From: Stappia sp. TSB10P1A
GTDB taxonomy: Bacteria; Pseudomonadota; Alphaproteobacteria; Rhizobiales; Stappiaceae
Assembly (NCBI RefSeq): GCF_900185725.1
Contig: NZ_FYAU01000029.1
Location: 1-64,000 of the forward strand
Reading direction: 5' to 3'
DNA: 64,000 bases
Position numbers and translations under genes: made by a program. Below, one piece after another: positions 27,979 to 37,555 of this stretch. The notes below the pieces were generated by a model that did no database searches, was not told where the DNA came from, and saw only the letters and a program-made list of their open reading frames with translations. Position 1 is the first letter of the stretch; each line of letters opens with the position of its first letter.

Positions 27979-28344
27979 ATGACGATGGCGATCACCCGCG
28001 CCCAGTTCGACGCCACCTGCGCCGCCCTGCCGGCCGCGACCCATGTGGTGCAATGGGGCGGGGCCTCGGTGTGGAAGGTCGGCGGCAAGATCTTCGCGAT
28101 CTGCTCCTCCTGGGGCGAGGGCGCGAATGAGGCCATCGCCTTCAAGTGCTCGGACCTCTCCTACCGCATCCTCACCGACCTGCCCGGCGTGGTGCCGGCG
28201 CCCTATCTTGCCCGCGCCTCCTGGGTGCAGGTCCGCGCCGGCGCGCCGCTGGCGGCCGAGGACATCCGCGCCCATCTCGCCGAAGCGCACAGGCTGGTGG
28301 CGGCAAAGCTGACGCGGGCGAAACGGGCCGAGCTCGGGCTATAG
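27979..28344 (+). CDS. YjbR/MmcQ family protein
   Basis: 121 residues from the ATG at 27979; a further ATG two codons on is possible, while an upstream in-frame start at 27892 gives a cysteine-rich extension not seen in the family. Contains ATHVVQWGGASVWKVGGKIFAI, KCSDLSYRIL and YLARASWVQV, the usual small CyaY-like fold of the YjbR/MmcQ group. Function of the family is not established; DNA-binding-like and frataxin-like folds have been proposed. No ribosome site is obvious. Confidence 0.82.
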   Translation: MTMAITRAQFDATCAALPAATHVVQWGGASVWKVGGKIFAICSSWGEGANEAIAFKCSDLSYRILTDLPGVVPAPYLARASWVQVRAGAPLAAEDIRAHLAEAHRLVAAKLTRAKRAELGL

Positions 28345-28568
28345 GTATAAACTCGTAATTCCGCCGGGAAACGCTCCTTGCGCCCGCCCGCCGCTGCGGC
28401 AGTTTCCCCGGATTTGACGGGGGCCGGCGGGGCTTTTCGTTGACATCACGCAGGTGCTGCTTGAAATACAGGCGCCGATCCTGTTGACATGTTTGACGCT
28501 TCCGTGCGGTCTTGCGCGACAACCGGAGCGTGACATGGGGTCGTTCCGAGTTTCCGTGGGAGGAAAGA

Positions 28569-29540
28569 ATGAAGTTCAGGACACTCGCCGCCATCGCCGC
28601 AGCCGCCGTGATTGGCATGGGCACCGCCACCGCTCAGGACAAGACCGGCTGGCCGAACGAACTGACGATCGGCACCGCAAGCCAGGGCGGGACTTACTTC
28701 GTTTATGGCAACGGCTTTGCCAGCTATATTTCCGAGGCGCTCGGCCTCAACGCCACCGGCGAAGTGACCGGCGGCCCGGTGCAGAACGTGACGCTGGTCG
28801 AGACCGGCGATCACCTGATGGGCCTCGTCACCATGGGCCCGGCCTATGACGCCTGGATCGGCCAGTCCGAACTGGCGCCGGGGCTCGAGCACAAGTCGAT
28901 CCGCGCGCTGTTCCCGATGTACCAGACGCCGTTCCAGGTGATCGCGCTGAAGTCCTCGGGCATCAAGTCGGTCTCCGACCTCGCCGGCAAGCGCGTCGGC
29001 GTCGGCCCGGCCGGCGGCACGCCCGGCACCTACTGGCCGCGCTTCATGGAAGCGGTCGGCGTCACCGCCAACATTTCCAATGCCGGCGCGTCGGATGCGG
29101 CGAGCCAGCTCAAGGACGGCCTGATCGACGCCTTCGCCTTCGCGGCCGGCGTGCCGATCTCGGCCTTCAGCCAGCTCGCCGCCGAGAACGACGTGGTGAT
29201 GTTCGGCCTGACCGAGGACGAGAAGGCCAAGGTGCTCGCCGCCTATCCGGCAATGGCGCCGCTGACGATCGCCTCCGGCACCTATGCCGGCCACGACTAC
29301 GACCAGGAAACCGTCGCGCTGTGGAACTTCGCGATCGCCCATCAGGACATGCCGGAGAGCCTCGCCTACGAGATCACCAAGCTGGCGATGGAAAACCCGC
29401 AGCGCATGGTGCAGATCCATGCCGCGGCCAGCGAGACGCTGCTGGAGAACTGGGACAAGAACACCTTCATGCCGTTCCATCCCGGCGCCGTGCGCTATCT
29501 CGAGGAGAAGGGCATCACCGTTCCCGACGAGCTGAAGTGA
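28569..29540 (+). CDS. TAXI family TRAP transporter solute-binding protein
   Basis: 323 residues from the ATG at 28569 with a GAGGAAAG site. A signal peptide (about 1-22, ending TATAQ) precedes ELTIGTASQGGTYFVYGNGFASYISEALGL, the beginning of TAXI binding proteins, and later SVSDLAGKRVGVGPAGGTPGTY. The substrate is probably a dicarboxylate-like or amino-acid-like anion, not decided here. It is paired with the fused permease 84 bp downstream. Two TTGACA hexamers lie 70-125 bp upstream, but neither has a convincing -10. Confidence 0.93.
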   Translation: MKFRTLAAIAAAAVIGMGTATAQDKTGWPNELTIGTASQGGTYFVYGNGFASYISEALGLNATGEVTGGPVQNVTLVETGDHLMGLVTMGPAYDAWIGQSELAPGLEHKSIRALFPMYQTPFQVIALKSSGIKSVSDLAGKRVGVGPAGGTPGTYWPRFMEAVGVTANISNAGASDAASQLKDGLIDAFAFAAGVPISAFSQLAAENDVVMFGLTEDEKAKVLAAYPAMAPLTIASGTYAGHDYDQETVALWNFAIAHQDMPESLAYEITKLAMENPQRMVQIHAAASETLLENWDKNTFMPFHPGAVRYLEEKGITVPDELK

Positions 29541-29624
29541 ACCGGGACTAGCTCGAAAATCGCGGCGCGGGTCCCGGCGGGCCCGCGCCGCATGCATATC
29601 GGGTGCAGGGGGGGAGGAGCCACC

Positions 29625-31811
29625 ATGTCATCGAACTCGTCCATCGGCGCGGCGTCCGCGGACAGCGCCATGATCGCCAGCGGCGTCGACGCGGAAATCG
29701 TCACGGGCAACCAGCGCGTGCCGACCGGCATTGCCGGCAAGGTGATCATCGCTCTTTGCATCCTCTTCACCTCCTTCCATGTCGGGGTGATGAACCTCTA
29801 TCCGCTCGAGACCTGGACCTATCGGCTGATCCATGTCGGCGGCGGCCTGGCGCTCGGCTTCCTGCTGTTTTCCTCGATGCTCTTCGCCGACGATGCCGTG
29901 CCCGGCAGGCGGGGTCTGTCGCGCGGCCTCTATCTGGCGCTGCTGGCGCCGGGCGCGCTCGCCGTCGCGGCCGCCTTCGTCCAGGCGGTCGGCTTCTTCG
30001 TCACCGGCGAGGGGGTCGGCCAGGCCGCTGCCAAGACGGCGCTGGTCGCCAGCTTCGGCTGGCCGCTGGTTGGCGGCACCCTCTGGCTGATCGCCATGAG
30101 CTGGGCCCTGCCGGATCGCGAGCGCGGCACGCTCGATCTCGCCGACGTCTTCCTCGCCCTCGCGGCGGTGACGGTGGCGATGTACATCATCTTCCACGCG
30201 CCGTTCCTGCGGCTGCGCGCCGGCACCGCGCTCGCCAAGGACGCGGACATGTTCGCCGCGATCGCCGGCGTGATCCTGATTCTGGAGATGACCCGCCGGC
30301 TCGCCGGCCTGGCGCTGGTGATCATCGCGGCGCTGTTCGTTCTCTACAGCTTCGTCGGGCCCTACCTGCCCGGCATTCTCAACCATCGCGGCTATTCGCT
30401 GTCGCGCTTCTTCACCTATATCTACACCGACCAGGGCATTCTCGGCCCGACGACGGCGATCTCCTCGACCTATATCATCCTGTTCGTCACCTTCGCCGCC
30501 TTCCTGCAGGCCTCGCGCGTCGGCGAGTATTTCGTCAACTTCGCCTTCGCCGCCGCCGGCGGCGCGCGCGGCGGCCCGGCCAAGGTCGCGGTGTTCGGCT
30601 CCGGCCTGATGGGCATGATCAACGGCACCTCGGCCGGCAATGTCGTGTCCACCGGCTCGCTGACCATCCCCTTGATGAAGAAGGTCGGCTACAAGCCGCA
30701 GACGGCGGCCGCCGTCGAGGCCGCCGCCTCCTCGGGCGGGCAGATCCTGCCGCCGATCATGGGCGCCGGCGCCTTCATCATGGCCGAGATCACCGGCATC
30801 GCCTATGCCGACATCGTCGTCGCCGCGATCATCCCGGCGGTGCTCTACTTCGTCTCGGTCTATTTCATGGTCGACCTGGCCGCGCAGAAGTTCGGCATGA
30901 AGGGCCTGCCGCGCGAGGAGCTGCCGCAATTCGCCAAGCTGCTGCGCCAGGCCTATCTCTTCGTGCCGATCTTCATTCTGATCGGCGCGCTGTTCTCCGG
31001 CTATTCGGTGATCCGCGCCGGCACGCTGGCGATGGCCGCCGCCGCCGTGGTGAGCTGGCTGACCCCGCATCGGATGGGTGTGAAGGAGGTGCTGTTCGCG
31101 CTGCAGATCGCCGCCAAGATGTCGCTGCAGCTCGTCGCCGTCTGTGCCGCCGCCGGCATCATCGTCGGCGTCATCGCGCTGACCGGCATCGGCACGCGCT
31201 TTTCCTCGCTGCTGCTCGGCCTTGCCGACCAGAACCAGGTGATCGCCCTGTTCTTCGCCATGATCGTGTCGATCGTCCTCGGCATGGGCATGCCGACGAC
31301 GGCGGCCTATGCGGTGGCCGCCTCGGTGATCGCGCCGGGGCTGATCCAGATGGGCATCCCGCCGCTCACCGCGCATTTCTTCATCTTCTACTTCGCGGTG
31401 ATGTCGGCGATCACCCCGCCGGTGGCGCTGGCCGCCTATGCGGGAGCGGCGATCGCCCAGTCCGATCCGATGCGAACCAGCGTCGAGAGCTTCAAGATCG
31501 GCCTTGCCGCCTTCGTCGTGCCCTTCATGTTCTTCACCTCGCCGGCGATGCTGATGCAGGGGCACTGGTTCGACATCCTGCATGTCTTCATCTCCGCCGC
31601 CTTCGGCATCTTCCTGCTGTCGTCGGCGGTGCAGGCCTGGTTCTTCGGCCGGCTCAACGTCGTCTTCCGCATCGTTCTCGGCGCGGCGGCGCTGGCGATG
31701 ATCGCCGGCGGCTGGATCACCGACGCCATCGGCCTTGCCGCGGCGATCGGCGTATGGGCTGCTCAGAAGAAGCTGGTGACGCCGAAGACCATGGCCCGCG
31801 GCCTGGATTGA
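29625..31811 (+). CDS. TRAP transporter fused permease (DctQ-DctM)
   Basis: 728 residues from the ATG at 29625 (GGGGAGGAGC site); the frame begins earlier at 29592 without one. The first ~200 residues hold the small-subunit spans, and about 210-720 hold the DctM-type large domain with GAFIMAEITGIAYADIVVAAIIPA, GSGLMGMINGTSAGNVVSTGSLTIPLMKK and GMGMPTTAAY. Fused small-large subunits are normal for TAXI systems. It forms the sodium-driven inner membrane importer for the substrate of the adjacent binding protein. Confidence 0.94.
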   Translation: MSSNSSIGAASADSAMIASGVDAEIVTGNQRVPTGIAGKVIIALCILFTSFHVGVMNLYPLETWTYRLIHVGGGLALGFLLFSSMLFADDAVPGRRGLSRGLYLALLAPGALAVAAAFVQAVGFFVTGEGVGQAAAKTALVASFGWPLVGGTLWLIAMSWALPDRERGTLDLADVFLALAAVTVAMYIIFHAPFLRLRAGTALAKDADMFAAIAGVILILEMTRRLAGLALVIIAALFVLYSFVGPYLPGILNHRGYSLSRFFTYIYTDQGILGPTTAISSTYIILFVTFAAFLQASRVGEYFVNFAFAAAGGARGGPAKVAVFGSGLMGMINGTSAGNVVSTGSLTIPLMKKVGYKPQTAAAVEAAASSGGQILPPIMGAGAFIMAEITGIAYADIVVAAIIPAVLYFVSVYFMVDLAAQKFGMKGLPREELPQFAKLLRQAYLFVPIFILIGALFSGYSVIRAGTLAMAAAAVVSWLTPHRMGVKEVLFALQIAAKMSLQLVAVCAAAGIIVGVIALTGIGTRFSSLLLGLADQNQVIALFFAMIVSIVLGMGMPTTAAYAVAASVIAPGLIQMGIPPLTAHFFIFYFAVMSAITPPVALAAYAGAAIAQSDPMRTSVESFKIGLAAFVVPFMFFTSPAMLMQGHWFDILHVFISAAFGIFLLSSAVQAWFFGRLNVVFRIVLGAAALAMIAGGWITDAIGLAAAIGVWAAQKKLVTPKTMARGLD

Positions 31812-31836
31812 GCGCAGCGCGCAGGTGCTGCCCGGC

Positions 31837-32289
31837 TCACCCCGGCAGCACCTGCGAGTGCTTGACCGTGCCGAAGGCGAAGCTCGATTCCAGCGAGGCG
31901 ATGCAGGGGATCTTGTGGATCCGCCGGCGCATGAAGCTCTCGTAGTCGGCGAGCGAGGCGACCACCACCTTGAGCAGATAGTCGCGGTCGCCGGCGAGCA
32001 GATAGCAATCCATGATCTCCTCGATGCCGGCCACCGCCTGCTCGAAGGTCGTCACCGTTTCCTGGGTGTGCGGCGTCAGCTTCACCTGCAGGAACACGGT
32101 GACGGGAAGCCCGTAGGCCTGCGGGTCGACCACCGCCGCATAGCCGGAAATGATGCCGGCCTTTTCCAGGTTGCGCACCCGCCGCAGGCAGGGCGAGGGC
32201 GACAGGCCCACCCTTTCCGAAAGCTGCTGATTGGTCAGGCGCCCGTCCTGCTGCAACTCGCGCAGGATGCGGCGGTCGATATCGTCCAT
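31837..32289 (-). CDS. mdeR: Lrp/AsnC family regulator, probable MdeR
   Basis: 150 residues. N-terminal helix-turn-helix (about 4-50, QQLSERVGLSPSPCLRRVRNLEKAGII) and a C-terminal RAM effector domain. Its gene is divergent from the methionine gamma-lyase gene over 169 bp. In Pseudomonas putida an Lrp homologue, MdeR, activates the mdeA-mdeB genes in just this setting, so this is the likely MdeR. Effector (methionine or a product) is inferred from that system. A perfect 17-bp palindrome lies 16 bp upstream of its start. Confidence 0.85.
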   Translation of the reverse strand: MDDIDRRILRELQQDGRLTNQQLSERVGLSPSPCLRRVRNLEKAGIISGYAAVVDPQAYGLPVTVFLQVKLTPHTQETVTTFEQAVAGIEEIMDCYLLAGDRDYLLKVVVASLADYESFMRRRIHKIPCIASLESSFAFGTVKHSQVLPG

Positions 32290-32304
32290 CTTCAGGCCTC
32301 ATTG

Positions 32305-32321
32305 TTGGCAGAACCTGCCAA
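32305..32321. promoter_or_regulatory. Perfect 17-bp palindrome, probable Lrp/MdeR operator
   Basis: TTGGCAG (32305-32311), AAC, CTGCCAA (32315-32321). It lies between the divergent mdeR and mdeA starts, 16 bp from mdeR and 138 bp from mdeA. Lrp-family proteins bind palindromes of about this size. Assignment is by position and symmetry. Confidence 0.6.
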
Positions 32322-32458
32322 TCTGAACAGATCGAGGGGCAAACTACGCCAGAAATCACCTCTCGCGAAACCCTAGACTGCGGTCAGCAGGTCGGGAGAG
32401 GAACGGGGCGAGAGTGCCCGCGCTCTCGCCGCCCGCACCCGGTAGAGGAGCCTTCGCC

Positions 32459-33667
32459 ATGACCCGCAGCAACCGTCCGCTCGGCTTTGCCACCCGCGCC
32501 ATCCATCACGGCTACGACCCGCTCGCCAACGAGGGCGCGCTGACGCCGCCGGTGCACCTGACCTCGACCTTCGCCTTCGAGACCGCGGAAGCCGGCGGCG
32601 AGATGTTCGCCGGCGAGCGTGCGGGCCATGTCTACAGCCGTCTCTCCAACCCGACGCTGAGCCTGCTGGAAGAGCGGATGGCGGTGCTGGAAGGCGGCGA
32701 GGCGGCCATCGCCTTCGCCTCCGGCATGGGCGCGATCACCGCGGTGATGTGGACCTTTCTCGCGCCGGGCGACGAGATCCTCGTCGACAGGACGCTCTAT
32801 GGCTGCACCTTCGCCTTCTTCCGCCACGGGCTGGCGAAGTTCGGCATCACCGTCACCCATGTCGACATGCGCGATCCCAAGAACGTTGAGGCTGCGATCT
32901 CGCCGCGCACCCGCATCGTCTATTTCGAGACGCCGGCCAATCCGAACATGCGCCTCGTCGACATCGCCGCCGTCTCGGGAATCGCCCGCGCGGCCGGCGC
33001 CCGCACCGTGGTCGACAACACCTATGCGACGCCGGTGCTGACCCGGCCGCTGGAACTGGGCGCCGACATCGTCGTCCATTCGGCCACCAAATATCTCGGC
33101 GGCCATGGCGACCTGATCGCCGGCATCGCGGCCGGCTCGGCCGAGGACATGCGTGAGGTGCGCCTCGTCGGGCTGAAGGACATGACCGGCGCGGTGATGG
33201 CGCCGCTCACCGCGCATCTGATCATGCGCGGGCTGAAGACGCTGGAACTGCGGATGGAGCGCCACTGCGCCAGCGCGCAGGCCGCCGCCCGCCTGCTGGA
33301 GGACCACCCGGCGGTTGCGACCGTCCACTATCCGGGCCTGCCGAGCTTTGCCCAGCATGGGCTGGCCGTGCGGCAGATGCCGGGCTTCGGCGGCATGATC
33401 GCTTTCGAGCTGGTCGGCGGCATGCAGGCCGGCATCGAATTCCTCAACGCGCTGGCGCTTACCCGCCGCGCCGTCAGCCTCGGCGATGCCGAAACGCTGG
33501 TCCAGCACCCGGCCAGCATGACCCATTCGACCTACACGCCGGAGGAGCGGCAGGAGCACGACATTTCCGACGGGCTGATCCGCCTGTCGGTCGGGCTGGA
33601 GACGCCGGAAGACATTCTCGCCGACCTTGCCCAGGCGCTCGACAAGGTCTGGCGCGTCGCCGCCTGA
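32459..33667 (+). CDS. mdeA: Methionine gamma-lyase MdeA
   Basis: 402 residues from the ATG at 32459. A PLP-fold Cys/Met metabolism enzyme: the PLP lysine is Lys211 in SATKYLGGHGD. It has Cys116 in LYGCTFAF, Tyr59-Arg61 (VYSR), Tyr114 and the Lys240-Asp241 pair, at exactly the same residue numbers reported for the P. putida methionine gamma-lyase; these are substrate-recognition residues that separate it from cystathionine gamma-synthase. The reaction is methionine to methanethiol, 2-oxobutyrate and ammonia. It is followed by the 2-oxobutyrate dehydrogenase-like gene mdeB and opposite mdeR. Confidence 0.9.
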   Translation: MTRSNRPLGFATRAIHHGYDPLANEGALTPPVHLTSTFAFETAEAGGEMFAGERAGHVYSRLSNPTLSLLEERMAVLEGGEAAIAFASGMGAITAVMWTFLAPGDEILVDRTLYGCTFAFFRHGLAKFGITVTHVDMRDPKNVEAAISPRTRIVYFETPANPNMRLVDIAAVSGIARAAGARTVVDNTYATPVLTRPLELGADIVVHSATKYLGGHGDLIAGIAAGSAEDMREVRLVGLKDMTGAVMAPLTAHLIMRGLKTLELRMERHCASAQAAARLLEDHPAVATVHYPGLPSFAQHGLAVRQMPGFGGMIAFELVGGMQAGIEFLNALALTRRAVSLGDAETLVQHPASMTHSTYTPEERQEHDISDGLIRLSVGLETPEDILADLAQALDKVWRVAA

Positions 33668-33849
33668 GCGGGCGGACCCGAGGCGCAAGGATCCGGTGGG
33701 GCGGGTAATTTTGTATCGACCTCGGCCCGCCAGGGATCGATTTCGGAAAGATTTTGGCGCAAAAAAGAAAAAAGCGAACAAAATTCGCCGAATGCCGCCC
33801 TTATGGTTGGCGTCCCTGCGGCACGACGCGCGCGAAGGCAAAGGCAGTG

Positions 33850-36240
33850 ATGGACAGCACCCGCAAGGCCGAATTGAAGGCCATCGAGAAGAAACTCCTG
33901 TGGCTCGCCTGCTGGACGATCCACAACGCCAACCACCTGCGGGAAAAGGGCGACGGCATGAAGGTCGGCGGCCATCAGGCCTCCTGCGCCTCGATGGTGT
34001 CGATCATGACGGCGCTTTATTTCGACTGCCTGCGCCCGCAGGACCGGGTGGCGGTGAAGCCGCATGCCTCGCCGGTCTTCCATGCCATGCAGTATCTCGC
34101 CGGCAAGCAGACGCGCGAGAAGCTGGAGGCCTTCCGCGCCTATGGCGGCGCCCAGTCCTATCCCAGCCGCACCAAGGACATCGACGACGTCGACTTCTCC
34201 ACCGGCTCGGTCGGCCTCGGCGTCGCGATCACCGCGTTTTCCTCGATGATCCAGGACTATCTCGCCGCCAAGCCCTGGGCCGCCAAGCGCCCCGAGGGGC
34301 GGATGATCGCCCTGGTCGGCGATGCCGAACTCGACGAGGGCAATATCTACGAAGCGCTGCAGGAGGGCTGGAAGCACGACCTGCGCAACACCTGGTGGAT
34401 CATCGACTACAACCGCCAGAGCCTCGACGGCGTCGTCCGCGAGGGCTTGGCCGGGCGGATCGAGGCGATCTTCGGCGCCTTCGGCTGGGACGTGGTGCGG
34501 CTCAAATACGGCGCGCTGCAAAAGGCCGCCTTCGCCGAGCCGGGGGGCGAGGCCCTGCGCGCCTGGATCGACGGCTGCCCCAACGCGCTCTATTCGGCGC
34601 TCGCCTTCCAGGGGGGAGCGGCCTGGCGCCGGCGCCTGCTCGACGACATCGGCGACCAGGGCGATGCAACGGCCCTGATCGAGCGGCGCAGCGATGCCGA
34701 GCTGCAGGAGCTGATGACCAATCTCGGCGGCCATTGCCTCGAGACCTTGAGCGAGACCTTCGCCGAACAGGCGCGCCACGACCGCCCGACCGCCTTCGTC
34801 GCCTATACGATCAAGGGCTGGAACACCCCGCTCGCCGGCCACAAGGACAATCATGCCGGCCTGATGACGCCGGGCCAGATGGACGAGTTCCGCGCCGCCA
34901 TGCAGGTGCGCGAGGGGCACGAATGGGATCTCGCCGAGGGCCTCGACATCGACGCGGCGGCGTTGCGCCAGGCGGTGCTGTCGACGCCGTTCTTCGCCGC
35001 CGGCCGCCGCCGCCATCATGCCGAGCCGGTGGCGACCACCGGGCCGGTCGCGCTCGACGACAAGGTGCTGTCGACCCAGGCCGGCTTCGGCAAGATCCTC
35101 GACCAGATCGCCCGCTCGGATTCGAAGCTCGCCGAGCGCATCGTCACCACCTCGCCGGACGTCACCGTTTCCACCAATCTCGGCCCCTGGGTGAACCGGC
35201 GCGGCCTGTTCGCCCGCGACGCGCTGGCCGACACGTTCCGCGACGAGCGGATCCCGTCCGCGCAGAAATGGGCGTTCTCGCCGGACGGCCAGCATATCGA
35301 GCTCGGCATTGCCGAGATGAACCTGTTCCTGCTGCTGGGCGCGGCCGGCCTGTCGCATTCGCTGTTCGGCGAGCGGCTGATCCCGGTCGGCACGCTCTAC
35401 GATCCGTTCATCTCGCGCGGTCTCGATGCGCTGAACTATGCCTGCTACCAGGATGCCCGCTTCCTGCTGGTGGCGACGCCCTCGGGCGTGACGCTGGCGC
35501 CGGAGGGCGGCGCGCACCAGTCGGTCGCCACCCCGCTGATCGGCATGAGCCAGGACGGGCTGGCCTCGTTCGAGCCGGCCTGGCTGGACGAGCTGTCGCT
35601 GATCATGGACTGGAGCTTCGACTATCTGCAGCGCGACGGCGAGGCGGTACATGACGAGCGCACCTGGCTGCGCGACGAGACCGGCGGCTCGGTCTATCTG
35701 CGCCTGTCGACAAGGGCGCTGGAGCAGCCGATGCAGCGCCGGGACGAGCGCTTCCGCCGCGGCGTCATCGACGGCGCCTACTGGCTGCGCGAGCCGGGGC
35801 CGAATTGCGAGGTGGTGATCGCCTATCAGGGCGCGGTGGCGCCGGAGGCGATCGAGGCGGCCGGCCGCATCGGCGGCGACCGCCGCGACATCGGCGTGCT
35901 GGCGGTGACCTCCGCCGACCGGCTCAACGCCGGCTGGCATGCGGCGATGCGCATGCGCAAGCGCGGCCATCGCGGCGCCATGAGCCATATCGAGCGGCTG
36001 CTGTCGCCGCTGCCGGCCCATTGCACGATGATCACGGTGATCGACGGCCATCCGGCGACGCTCGCCTGGCTCGGCTCGGTCTGCGGCCACCGCACGGCGG
36101 CGCTGGGCGTCGAGCATTTCGGCCAGACCGGCACCGTTGCCGACCTCTACCACCACTTCGGCATCGACGCGGATGCGATCGTCGCTGCGGCCTCCGAACT
36201 GGCGCCGGGGCGCCCGGTGCGGCTGGTCAATCCGCTCTGA
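33850..36240 (+). CDS. mdeB: Pyruvate/2-oxobutyrate dehydrogenase E1-like protein MdeB
   Basis: 796 residues from the ATG at 33850 (AAAGG site); a frame opening at 33754 has no protein-like N-terminus. It is an AceE-like single-chain E1: a thiamine diphosphate motif GDAELDEGN at 158-166 ending near DYNRQS (186-191), a transketolase-like pyrimidine-binding region around [11 protein letters not shown] and [16 protein letters not shown], and a C-terminal transketolase domain. In P. putida mdeB encodes the dehydrogenase for the 2-oxobutyrate made by MdeA. No E2/E3 genes are adjacent, so it would borrow these from the general complex. Shorter than AceE (about 890). Confidence 0.85.
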   Translation: MDSTRKAELKAIEKKLLWLACWTIHNANHLREKGDGMKVGGHQASCASMVSIMTALYFDCLRPQDRVAVKPHASPVFHAMQYLAGKQTREKLEAFRAYGGAQSYPSRTKDIDDVDFSTGSVGLGVAITAFSSMIQDYLAAKPWAAKRPEGRMIALVGDAELDEGNIYEALQEGWKHDLRNTWWIIDYNRQSLDGVVREGLAGRIEAIFGAFGWDVVRLKYGALQKAAFAEPGGEALRAWIDGCPNALYSALAFQGGAAWRRRLLDDIGDQGDATALIERRSDAELQELMTNLGGHCLETLSETFAEQARHDRPTAFVAYTIKGWNTPLAGHKDNHAGLMTPGQMDEFRAAMQVREGHEWDLAEGLDIDAAALRQAVLSTPFFAAGRRRHHAEPVATTGPVALDDKVLSTQAGFGKILDQIARSDSKLAERIVTTSPDVTVSTNLGPWVNRRGLFARDALADTFRDERIPSAQKWAFSPDGQHIELGIAEMNLFLLLGAAGLSHSLFGERLIPVGTLYDPFISRGLDALNYACYQDARFLLVATPSGVTLAPEGGAHQSVATPLIGMSQDGLASFEPAWLDELSLIMDWSFDYLQRDGEAVHDERTWLRDETGGSVYLRLSTRALEQPMQRRDERFRRGVIDGAYWLREPGPNCEVVIAYQGAVAPEAIEAAGRIGGDRRDIGVLAVTSADRLNAGWHAAMRMRKRGHRGAMSHIERLLSPLPAHCTMITVIDGHPATLAWLGSVCGHRTAALGVEHFGQTGTVADLYHHFGIDADAIVAAASELAPGRPVRLVNPL

Positions 36241-36305
36241 AGGCGCGCGCGCGATCCGCGCCGATTTTCCTGTTGCCTGCACGGCGCCTGTCGCGGGCGG
36301 GGGAT

Positions 36306-36333
36306 TTGCATTCCCCGCCCGCCTGCTTACATA
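36306..36333 (+). promoter_or_regulatory. Probable hslV promoter overlapping an inverted repeat
   Basis: TTGCAT (36306-36311), 16 bp, TACATA (36328-36333), about 80 bp before hslV. A 10-bp inverted repeat, GCGGGCGGGG (36293-36302) and CCCCGCCCGC (36313-36322), overlaps the -35 region. Confidence 0.4.
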
Positions 36334-36416
36334 GGCAGACCGGAGGGGGCGGACCGGAGGGGTGCCGCGCGTTGCGTGCCCCGCGCCCCGAACGACCTGG
36401 CAGGAGACGACAGCGC

Positions 36417-36974
36417 ATGCAGGCACAGCACGATCCCACGGGCTGGCACGGCACCACCATCCTCAGCGTCCGCAAGGGCGGCAAGGTGGTGATCGCCGGC
36501 GACGGGCAGGTCTCCCTCGGCCAGACCGTGATCAAGCACACGGCGCGCAAGGTGCGCCCGCTCGCCAAGGGCGAGGTGATCGCCGGCTTCGCCGGGGCCA
36601 CCGCCGACGCCTTCACCCTGTTCGAGCGGCTGGAGGCGAAGCTGGAGCAGTATCCGGGCCAGTTGATGCGCGCCTGTGTCGAGCTCGCCAAGGACTGGCG
36701 CACCGACCGCTACCTGCGCCGCCTCGAGGCGATGATGCTGGTGGCCGACAAGTCGGTGTCGCTGGTGCTGACCGGGACCGGCGACGTGCTGGAGCCGGAG
36801 GGCGGCGTCATGGGCATCGGTTCGGGCGGCAACTATGCGCTGGCCGCCGCCCGCGCGCTCGCGGATTCGGAGCTCGACGCCGAGACCATCGCCCGCCGGG
36901 CGATGGCGATCGCCGCCGAGATCTGCGTCTACACCAACGGCAACCTCACCATCGAGACGCTGGATGCCGATTGA
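36417..36974 (+). CDS. hslV: ATP-dependent protease subunit HslV
   Basis: 185 residues from the ATG at 36417. The catalytic threonine is Thr13 in HGTTILSVR, so a 12-residue propeptide is removed, as in many alphaproteobacterial HslV proteins. [18 protein letters not shown] and the later [14 protein letters not shown] are family landmarks. It forms the proteolytic double hexamer of the HslUV (ClpQY) complex. Its last 11 bp overlap a GNAT gene, with hslU following. Confidence 0.95.
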   Translation: MQAQHDPTGWHGTTILSVRKGGKVVIAGDGQVSLGQTVIKHTARKVRPLAKGEVIAGFAGATADAFTLFERLEAKLEQYPGQLMRACVELAKDWRTDRYLRRLEAMMLVADKSVSLVLTGTGDVLEPEGGVMGIGSGGNYALAAARALADSELDAETIARRAMAIAAEICVYTNGNLTIETLDAD

Positions 36975-37506
36975 CCCGCAGCGCATCGGCTTCCGGCCGC
37001 TCACAACGGCCGACCTGCCGCTGCTGGCGCAGTGGCTGGAGACCCCGCACTGGCGCCGGTGGTGGGGCGAGCCGGAGACCGAGCTGGCGCAGATCCGCGA
37101 CATGGTCGAGGGGCGGGACACGACCGAGCCTTACCTCTTCACGCTGGACGGCCGAGAGGCGGGCTATATCCAGCTCTGGCGCGTGGCCGACAATCGGACG
37201 CCGGACCTCGTCGCCGACCATCCCTGGCTGGCCGAACTGCCGGCCGAGGCGGTCGGCGTCGACCTGTCCATCGGCCGCGAGGAGGATCTGTCGCGCGGCA
37301 TCGGCACGGCGGCGCTGGCCGCCTTCGTCGCGCAGCTTCGTGCAAGGGGCCACCAGCGGATCGTCATCGATCCGGACGCGGACAACGGCCGCGCCTGCCG
37401 CGCCTATGAGAAGGCGGGGTTTCGCCCGCTTGCGCATCTTGCCGGCCGCACCGGCGGAGCGCTGATCATGGAACACGTCGAAAGCACCCAGGAGATCCGT
37501 CCGTGA
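36964..37506 (+). CDS. GNAT family N-acetyltransferase (AAC(6')-like)
   Basis: 180 residues. The ATG at 36964 lies inside the end of hslV (11 bp overlap). The acetyl-CoA loop is around [18 protein letters not shown], and the earlier [17 protein letters not shown] resembles the aminoglycoside 6'-N-acetyltransferase/siderophore-type subfamily (GYIQLW in the middle). The substrate is unknown. Its translation is coupled to hslV and it precedes hslU by 49 bp, so the three genes form one transcription unit. A GNAT gene between hslV and hslU is seen in related genomes. Confidence 0.87.
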   Translation: MPIDPQRIGFRPLTTADLPLLAQWLETPHWRRWWGEPETELAQIRDMVEGRDTTEPYLFTLDGREAGYIQLWRVADNRTPDLVADHPWLAELPAEAVGVDLSIGREEDLSRGIGTAALAAFVAQLRARGHQRIVIDPDADNGRACRAYEKAGFRPLAHLAGRTGGALIMEHVESTQEIRP

Positions 37507-37555
37507 CCGCCCGGTCCGGCCTTCGACTGAGCTTCATCGAGAGAAAGACACGGCT

